In this document: positions 56,576 to 64,000 of the stretch, one piece after another
Layout: the number at the start of each line of letters is the position of its first letter
Position numbering within the stretch: position 1 is the first letter of the stretch
Assembly (NCBI GenBank): GCA_037893245.1
Contig: JBAIAA010000019.1
Span: 248,001 to 312,000 of the forward strand
DNA: 64,000 bases
Direction of reading: 5' to 3'
Source: Crossaster papposus
Lineage: Eukaryota; Echinodermata; Asteroidea; Velatida; Solasteridae
The notes under the pieces: generated by a model
Database searches by the model: none
What the model saw: the letters and a program-made list of their open reading frames with translations, nothing else
Told to the model about the DNA's origin: nothing
Program-made: the position numbers and the translations under genes

Positions 56576-58995
56576 GGAATAAGCAGAACTTTAAAGAAAT
56601 ACAAATTTTGACAAGACATTTTTATTTTGGTTCCTTTGAAATAACTCCAAGCGATCACATAGATAACTACAGTTGCACGTACGTCACCGTTTAAAAAAGC
56701 ATTTTAAATACCAGAAAATAAACGTCTTTTGTGGCGTTAATATTACTCACGGAGAGTGACCGACAAAGTTGTAAATATGCACTAGTCTCTGTGTAAAAAC
56801 TGTGAAACTTCATACAAAAAGATATATAACTGTTGTATGTAAAACCGACATTTAAACGCTCTAGATATTTATGTTTGTACCTTTAGTGTGATAACACTAT
56901 TACAAAAGGCTTAATTGAGATAATTTAAGCCAGTTAATTTCTCCATTGTTTAGTAACTAATTTTACATGACAAACTACATTTTTAAAACTGTAGTCGTGA
57001 ATATTTGAAAAGCATTTTAACCAGCAAATAACGTCATTTGCGATATTATTACATGTACTTAGAGAGTAGCGATCAACAAAAATGGAAATATCTGTTAATC
57101 ATTATTTACTTTCAAATAAGTAGGATATTTCTTAATAATTCGGTATAGTAAACAAATTCGATATCTGCAAATGGTGTATCCTCCCTTTAAGATAATTTAG
57201 ACTATAGCCACTTTTCCCATTGTTTTGTAATCAATGTTTCACAATAAACTGATCACCAAAATGGGATGCATCATTTAAAACTGTAGTCGTGATAATTTAT
57301 AAGATGTTATGCTTTCATCAACAACAGAACCCATTGTTTTAAACTTCATTTAATAAAGTACGTACTAAGTTCACCCATGTTGTTCTTTATTGCAAAATTA
57401 ATTCCTTTGCCTACTTTGCGTGCCATACCCAGGGTGTCAAAGGTTAACATTGGTCCAGTAATTTGCGACTCTCGATACTGTGTATGAGAATCCCAAAACT
57501 TACGGTACTGATGAAAACATGCAACACAAGAAAATAGACTGGCATATGAAACAACCAGTCCAATACGCCTTTAGTACCGAGTACACTGTGTCAAAATCTC
57601 TCCCTAGTCTGTCATCAGACTACTGAAGAGACCAGTCTAGTTCCAAACAGATGGACATGTACCAGTCTATAAAGCCTCGAGATGAAACCACTTGGCTTCA
57701 CTCTCAGGTGAACATTAAATGTAGAAGTAAACATCACTTTAAAACTTTCTTGACAGTGGAACATATGATGTTCAATTAATCACAAATAAAATCCCATTAA
57801 TGTACAATGTCTTATTTTATACATAACTTACATTACACACATTTTGCATCATGCGTGACACTGTTACTGGTTCGATGCACGCATCGATAAACACAAAACA
57901 CATGCAGCTTATATTATACAGAATATAAATCGACAACAACACAGTATTTATTTACAATTTTACAAGAGGGTCATCCAATTCTTGGCGGGAATTCCAGCAG
58001 GATTGTTATCTCGGGTAATATCTGAAGTATAACAAGGGTTCGTAGGTTTGGCAATTTTCAATCGACTCTGTATTTATGCCAAGCTTACGTCGGCTGTGGT
58101 TTATTAGCTTGTGTGATGTTCATCTTCCAAAAGCTGAATTCAGCTAGGGTACGCTTGGAGACTGTTTTTGCAAGTCAAAATTGACCAGAATATTTCGAGA
58201 GTGTAAACCAACCATGACGTCATCTTGTCTCGGTTTATTTTTCAATAATCTTGTCAGATCTGTGCCAGAGATACTTTGTTTTTTCAACAACGCAGCTCTC
58301 GTTCCCTGCCCCTCCAGACCCACACAACTCACTTCTCTGGTCAGAAATCACAATGAAGATCGAACCTTTTGGCCGTAATAAGCTCAGGTTTTAAATCTGT
58401 ACCTTTGGCTGTGCTTCAGAAATCCGAATTCTAGGTTTCTCCTAACTTTTAGAAAATATGTGATTTCTTGAAACGCATGTCATTACTATTTATTAAAGGG
58501 TCTACCTACTTGACATTGTATGTAAATCACTCCATTTTTGGCGGATAAAGTGAGACAAAATATGCATTTTTTAATTACCAGACAATTGCTCCGTGAAAAG
58601 CGATCCGCATGACGTATTAAAGAACTGGTCGTTTAACGAGGGGTCAAAAGTTGACGGAGAAAAAGTTAGTGGTGTTGAAAAAACTGGAACCGTGTTTTTA
58701 TTGTTTTTGAAAAGTTGGCAATCGTCGGGTTTTAACGGTTGTTTCATCACAAACTATAACAAAGTTGTTCTAGTCCTTTGTTCTCTGAGACCGCGTCTGT
58801 GTACTGAATAGAATTATGAAAAGATACTTTCCTGATCAATTATCTTAGGGAAGTCATTTCTGACATTAGCTGCCTATATACCAAGTCAGTAGAATATTGT
58901 ATAACGCCATCCCGCAGTGAAGTTATGTACACGCAAACGCGCACGATCCAAGCACTTTCAACATGCTGCATGTACGGAGCCCATTATGGATGAGA
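56576..58995. repeat. Segmental duplication, copy B, 3' flank of the NLR pseudogene
   Basis: Matches 15855-16083 plus 25116-27720. Near 56830 it reads continuously through the point where the Gypsy element sits in copy A, with a single TATG. Contains no conserved ORF. Confidence 0.88.
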
Positions 58996-60650
58996 CTAAT
59001 ATACCACTTCCAGGCTGGTCATTTGACTCACTGCTTCGGTGATTTTTGCCTTATCGTCAGCGGTCAAACCACAGTGCGCCAAGGAAAGCTTCACGAGGTG
59101 GTTCATTTTTTGTGAGGACAGACCATGACCGACCTGATAACCCAGCAATGGTGTAGTTAATATACAGATCCAATTCAACAAGGTTGGGCAGATTGATTTC
59201 CTTCAAGTGACACCATGACCGACCTGATCCAGCAAGAGTCAAATTGTCAAACAGATTCAATTCAACAAGGTTGGGCAGATTACCCAGCGCCACGGCAACG
59301 TGATTCAAGTCAACACTTCTCAATCCGCAACTACGCAAGTCTAGTTTGTTGAGCGTTTTGATTTCCTTCAAGTGAGACCATGACCGACCTAATCCCCCAA
59401 GGGTATCATTCCAAGACAGATTCAATTCAACAAGGTTGGGCAGATGTCTAAGCGCCACGGCAATATGCTTCAAGTCATCACTTCTCAATTTGCAGAATTG
59501 AAAGTCTAGTTTGTTGAGGCTTTTGATTTCCTTCAAGTGAGACCATGACCAACCTAATCCAGCAAGGGTCTTATTGTAAGACAGATTCAATTCAACAAGG
59601 TTAGGCAGATTACTCAGCGCCGCCGCAATGTGATTCAAGTCATCACTTCCCAAATCACAGTAAGGCAAGTATAGTTTGTTGAGGGTTTTGATTTCCTTCA
59701 AGCGAGACCATGACCGACCTGATCCAGCAAGGGCATTATTGCAAGACAGATCCAATTTAACAAGGTTGGGCAGATTACTCAGCGCCTCGGCAATGTGATT
59801 GAAGTCACAAATTGTCAATCTGCACCAACCCAAGTCTAGTTTGTTGTGGGTTTTGATTTCCTTCAAGTGAGACCATGACCGACCTGATCCAGCAAGGGTC
59901 GCATTGTGAGACAGACCCAATTTAACAAGGTTAGGCAGATTACTCAGTTGCCCAACAATGTGCTCCATGTTACTGCTTGTTAGTTCGCTACTTTGGAAGT
60001 CCACGGCCTGAAGCTGCGTCATTTCGTTCAGACGTAGAGACAAATGGAAACGTGTACTTCCATCAGAAGGTTTGTTACTTACTTCAATTTTTTGAAGATT
60101 TCGCATTCTGTTCACGTAATTCACGTATTCTATATCTAACTGTTCAGAGCTGTACTGAATTATTCTTAATGAATGTATCCTTTCGAGGCAAGTATTTCCG
60201 CCACCCTTTTTCTGGTCATCAGTAACGTTGTTCAGTAAGTACATAAACGATGTCGAAAGGTCACTCCCTAGACTACCAATATACATATTTGAATCAATAA
60301 CGGAATTAATTAACTCCAAAGGTGGCAATGTCTGGCTCTGACTTTCAAAGTAACATTTCAAGGCTACTTGTATGGCTTCATCATCTAGATTGCCTGCATT
60401 TTTGACTTTATGCGATAAAATCTGCAGAATTGAATTTGTCCGTGGCCCATCACTGTCACCGCAGCAAAAACGCAGAAGATATTCAAACCCAGCTAAATCA
60501 GACACTTGACGAAAGAACGTTTCAAATTCACGCGTTTCTTCTTCTGATGTTAAACTCTGGTAGTATATCGCAGCGCAAAATTCTTGAAACGTCTTGTGAA
60601 TGAAATAAACAGGTTCGTAAATGTCGGTCCCCTTATAGACTCGCTCGCGA
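58996..60650 (-). pseudogene. NLR pseudogene: winged-helix and LRR part only
   Basis: Homologous to the C-terminal half of the NLR at 27721-30098, from the segment before YFIHKTFQEFCAAIYY to the end. It has no NACHT domain: homology stops at 60650 within GACTCGCTCGC. The LRR tract has about six 55-residue double units against three in copy A, one of them shortened (HLKEINLPNLVELDLY). Near the end an extra T in a T-run (about 59107-59112) shifts the frame, and the conserved ending (QMTSLEVVY, 58996) lies in another frame. The long ORF that starts at 60790 on this strand is an accidental extension through the breakpoint. Confidence 0.88.
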
Positions 60651-60749
60651 CGGATGTCGCGAAGCGCTCCTTGCCGTAGCTCATCTTGACGAACACATTG
60701 CTCCACGAGCCGTCCACACCTTTCGCCACCAAGCCTCTCGCCTGGTGAA
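60651..60749 (-). pseudogene. Fragment of a C2-domain exon joined to the NLR copy
   Basis: On the minus strand, after a good acceptor (GTTCTCTTGCGCAG), one frame reads HQARGLVAKGVDGSWSNVFV then KMSYGKERFATSVA, which looks like strands 1-4 of a C2 domain of the Rab11-FIP/ferlin kind (VTVLQARGL...GKEKYSTSV). It stops at the junction with NLR sequence, and the NLR continues one frame off, so no fusion protein is expected. The C2 identification is from memory of the family. Confidence 0.55.
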
Positions 60750-61359
60750 CTGCGCAAGAGAACGAACACAGTCATGTTACGCACAGCCATGGAGCTATTT
60801 TAACCCTAACCTCCTAGGCTCTCGCACTAGAAAGCATACCTTACAAACTTCAACAGCTCACACAGGTTCAGTAGTTAAACTACTAGAGCACTGGCTGGCT
60901 CGGGTACAAAGTGATGCGAGCTGGGCGCATTCATGTTTGTGCACAAACATACGGAAACCTCCAACGCCATCGCGTGAGGTTTTGTGAAATCGGCTGCTCG
61001 TCCAATATACATGTACATGTTGTATTTTTGGTTGAGTACTTCCTAATGTCTACCAACTTACCAATAACTCGACAAAGTTGAATCTGTTCAGCTGATGAGG
61101 TCATGATTATTTATGGTTTTCCCCCAGCCTTCTGTTTGGTTCAGTTCCTATGGCAACACTCGCTGTTATCACTAATACTTGTACTGACGAAATTTACATC
61201 GTGGATTGCATGTCCATTGTTACGATTCTGAAACAAACTTAAACAGAAAAACATTATGCAGAAAACTAGAACAGTTTAACCCTAACCCTAACGGAACCCC
61301 CTACCCTATTTTTCTTACAAATAACATGAATCCTGCAAAATCTGGCAATTCCAAAGTGT

Positions 61360-61470
61360 TAAAGGTAGTGTACACCATTGGTAATTGCTTGAATTATCGT
61401 CAATGGGTGGATTTGGGGGGTTGTATTTCATAGTAAATATCGTTTAACTGACCTGTCCGAAGTTTTACTT
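61360..61470 (+). repeat. Dispersed repeat R1, partial copy
   Basis: Matches 25190-25290 and, inverted, the ends of 245-910. It contains GTTTAACTGACCTGTCCG, the uninterrupted TTAA site for the MITE at 596-821. The stretch 60750-61359 holds no recognisable gene; CCCTAACCCTAAC at 61281 is too short to be telomeric. Confidence 0.75.
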
Positions 61471-61930
61471 ATTGTCTAATTCGCTGCGGACAGGTTCATC
61501 TCGATGTGTTTGTGACTGGGTGGGGCATGTCAACTTCGGGTATAGCAAATCGCTTACATGTCTCTATACCTACCTTTTTAATGAAGATCATTTACTTACC
61601 AAGTCTCTCCCCGTATAGTTAGATTATAGATACGGATCATAAAGTGAACTACAGCTTCCAGCTTTATGAAAGGTTTGTGCTCTCAAAAGGATGTCCTGTA
61701 ACTAAGAAAATGGATACATAAATTATTTCAACAAAAAAATTAGTATGTCCTGACTGCGTATGCGAAAGGCGTGAGTGGCGCGAACGCATTCAAGCTTGCC
61801 ACTTATAGGCAAGCTATTCTATGACTTGTTGTCATTTAAATAACCTGGTTACACCTCTGTGTACCTGTCTGCACCTGTCATTGTGCTTCTGATTCTTTAA
61901 GAAAATATATTTATTGTCTAATTCGCTGCG
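61469..61930. repeat. 423-bp insertion flanked by a 20-bp direct repeat
   Basis: TTATTGTCTAATTCGCTGCG occurs at 61469-61488 and exactly again at 61911-61930. The intervening sequence has no ORF or terminal structure I recognise. It could be a retroposed insertion with a long target duplication. Confidence 0.4.
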
Positions 61931-62135
61931 CTTAAACGCGAATAAATTATTTTCTGACGCACCTGCGCACCTGAAATAGAAACAATGAAATACAATATTT
62001 GACCTTCTGAATAGGAATTCCGCTTTACCGCAGCAGCGCAGGACCCGCAATTTCCCTCTGAGGATTAAAGAACGGGTTTGAAATAAACAACAGTATGTTC
62101 AATATGCTGGTTTCGGTTATTTATTTATTACTTTG

Positions 62136-64000
62136 TCATATTCCCAGATTTAAGGAGACTGACATCCTTGAATCAATTGAATCGTGTACATATCCGTCTT
62201 TGGCAGTTTCTGAGCGCCAACGTCCGTGCTTTTTGAACAGTCTATCTGGTACTCCACAATTTGCCGCTGCAGAAGCTCCACCCGATCTCAGGCTGTGCAA
62301 AGAATACTGTTTGGGATCTTCGCCGATAGCTTTCACTGCTTGCTTCAGAATTTCTCTGCACCTAGTGTATGAGAGTTGTTTCGATTTAAGTTTATAAGAG
62401 TCATCTTTTTTTACAATAGGACAGTCCTGGAAGAATTAACTGATCGGAATCTCTAGCTTCAAGTAGACCTGCCTTGGATAAATATCGTGAAAGCATCGAG
62501 ATATGGCATGTGGGCTTCCCAGTGGAAGCAACAATAACACGTGCACCCTGTCTGTAAATGTCAGTCTTGCTTCTCTCTATGAAAATGCTAGCAACATTAT
62601 TTTCAATTGTAATGTCGCACCTTCTAATGGCTACCAGTTCATTAAATCTAAAAAATGCGGCAATAGTCCAGGCAAAATACATAATTTTGTTTTGTTGACC
62701 TCAAACAAATTGCAACAAATGGTTTTTCACCACAGTGCACTTCTATAAGGTCCCTAGAATTACATACTAAAAGTCGACAAAAATCCAAGTGGTGGAAATA
62801 TGTCTAATTTGCAGAAATCGTTAATCCCTGCCGCGTAATATATTTATTCCCATATTTGGGTATATATATATATTTTTTATTTTTTGAAAAGTTTTTGTTG
62901 GTGATTCTACTTACATATCCTTACATCAATAACATTTGCTAAATCATATAAGTGACTGAATAATTATGGGAACATAGTAAATATCAAAAATGACAACTTC
63001 GTGACCCTATAAATGTGCGCACACTACACTGTCTGGTATTTAGCCCAGCAAACAAAAACTGGGAGAAAATGGTGTGTCCCTAAATTGGGCTAACAAGTAG
63101 GTGAAGGGTTGCCTAAGGTGAGAGACTTGAACAAGTTCAAGGAAACCCCCCAAATTAAAGATTGTTGTTGCTTACAATAATCCTATCTACGTTAAAATGT
63201 ATTTTGGGGATTTCCTTGAACTTGTTCACGTCTCCCATGTTAGGCAACCCTTTAACTACTTTTTCGCCCAATTTATGGACACACCATTTTCCTCCAGTTT
63301 TTGTTTGCTGGGCTAAATATCACAATGTTATCATTGTTCCTATGATTTTTCATAAGGTTTTAATATGATAACTGTGCCAGTAAGCAACTTGGTGAATTTG
63401 AAGCTCACCAATACCGACTACTTGATGATATCTGGAGACAGTGTAATGTGCGCACATTTTATAGGGTCACGAAGTTGTCATTTTTGATATTTACTATGTT
63501 CCCATAATTATTCAGTCACTTATATGATTTAGCAAATGTTATTGATGTAAGAATATGTAAGTAGAATCACCAACAAAAACTTTTCAAAAAATAAAAAAAA
63601 TATATATATACCCAAATATGGGAATAAATATATTACGCGGCAGGGATTAACGATTTATGCAAATTAGTCATATTTCCACCACTTGGATTTTTGTCGACTT
63701 TTAGTATGTAATTCTAGGGACCTTATAGAAGTGTACTGTGGTGAAAAACAATTTGTTGCAATTTGTTTGAGGTCAAAACCTATTTTTCCTGGACTACAAA
63801 GGCCAATAGGCACATGGTACAGACTCTAAGATCCATAATTTAATATTCCTTAGCATATCAACAGTGATTGGAGCTTTCTTAGCTTGTGGTTTGGCTAACA
63901 TTCGTTTTAATCCTTCCAACATTAAGTGAAGGAATTTTGTGTCACACGGATTAGTTGCATCGTTTAAATCGTGAATCCATTTAATTCCATAAAAGGCCGA
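62136..64000 (-). pseudogene. Tyrosine recombinase of a DIRS/Crypton-type element, broken
   Basis: Minus strand. The N-terminal part (SAFYGIKWIHDLNDATNPCD, LKRMLAKPQAKKAPI) runs from the window edge to 63797. The catalytic part lies at 62136-62663: FFRFNELVAIRRCDI (first Arg), IERSKTD (Lys), HSLRSGGASAAANCGV (HxxR), KKHGRWRS (His) and DGYVHDS (Tyr). All catalytic residues are present, but the frame is lost in three ways: a shift near 63855, a 1,133-bp foldback insertion (62664-63796), and an extra A in an A7 run at about 62408-62414. Enzymes of this family integrate Crypton, DIRS or Ngaro elements; no reverse transcriptase is in view to decide which. Confidence 0.85.
62664..63796. mobile_element. 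1.1-kb foldback element inserted in the recombinase gene
   Basis: Almost the whole element is an imperfect palindrome: the left arm 62664 to about 63155 pairs with the right arm about 63195-63796, starting TAGTCCAGG and ending CCTGGACTA. The right arm has about 120 extra bases (63325-63440). CAA is duplicated (62661-62663, 63797-63799), and removing the element plus one CAA restores a continuous recombinase frame at this point. No transposase. Confidence 0.87.

Noticed and set aside
59057-60790. A 577-residue intact NLR-like protein starting MAVRNMTVF
   Set aside because: The first 45 residues are an out-of-frame reading of a C2-like exon and the last 25 are past a frameshift. The NACHT domain is missing.
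61275-61295. Telomeric repeat (CCCTAA)n
   Set aside because: Only about two units are present, also seen singly at position 8-18; chance or a tiny interstitial relic.

Overview
The window is eukaryotic: split genes with GT/AG junctions, several classes of animal transposable element and about 60% AT. The NACHT-LRR genes, with leucine-rich repeats of the LVELDLS/LNKLDL type in 55-residue double units, together with L2-like LINEs and a DIRS/Crypton-type tyrosine recombinase, suggest an invertebrate deuterostome, most likely a lancelet (Branchiostoma-like). The species call is an inference.

Layout. (1) 1-10.6 kb, + strand: the last seven exons of an M28B metallopeptidase gene of the glutamate carboxypeptidase II/NAALADase family. 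Its introns are full of short terminal-inverted-repeat elements: TTAA-flanked piggyBac-like MITEs, GTGACC-ended MITEs, and a 2.4-kb element with 571-bp inverted arms. (2) 10.6-16.1 kb: no clear gene; MITEs and tRNA-derived SINEs. (3) 16,084-25,115: a complete, very young Ty3/Gypsy retrotransposon on the minus strand. It has 807-bp LTRs with one difference seen, a 4-bp target duplication, and gag and pol overlapping with a GGGAAAC -1 frameshift site. (4) 25.1-33.6 kb: a NACHT-LRR gene on the minus strand, with a large 3' exon, a small upstream exon, an 818-bp block present three times in a row, and a possible transmembrane exon further upstream. (5) 33.7-40.3 kb: dispersed duplications, a 663-bp foldback element and a frameshifted L2-like LINE. 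(6) 40,324-53,523: seven Helitron-like units in perfect head-to-tail order at one A^T target site, carrying nested insertions. (7) 53.5-60.8 kb: more duplicated flank, then a second copy of the NLR region whose gene has lost its NACHT part, is frameshifted, and is joined out of frame to a fragment of a C2-domain exon. (8) 60.8-64 kb: repeats and a broken tyrosine-recombinase gene split by a 1.1-kb foldback element; it runs off the window.

In function, the window holds one ordinary host enzyme gene, one probably intact innate-immune NLR locus undergoing tandem and segmental duplication, and a dense record of transposition. Many insertions can be proved from inside the window because an uninterrupted paralogous copy of the target is also present. 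Exon limits are read by eye from splice signals and protein similarity known from memory; no search was run.
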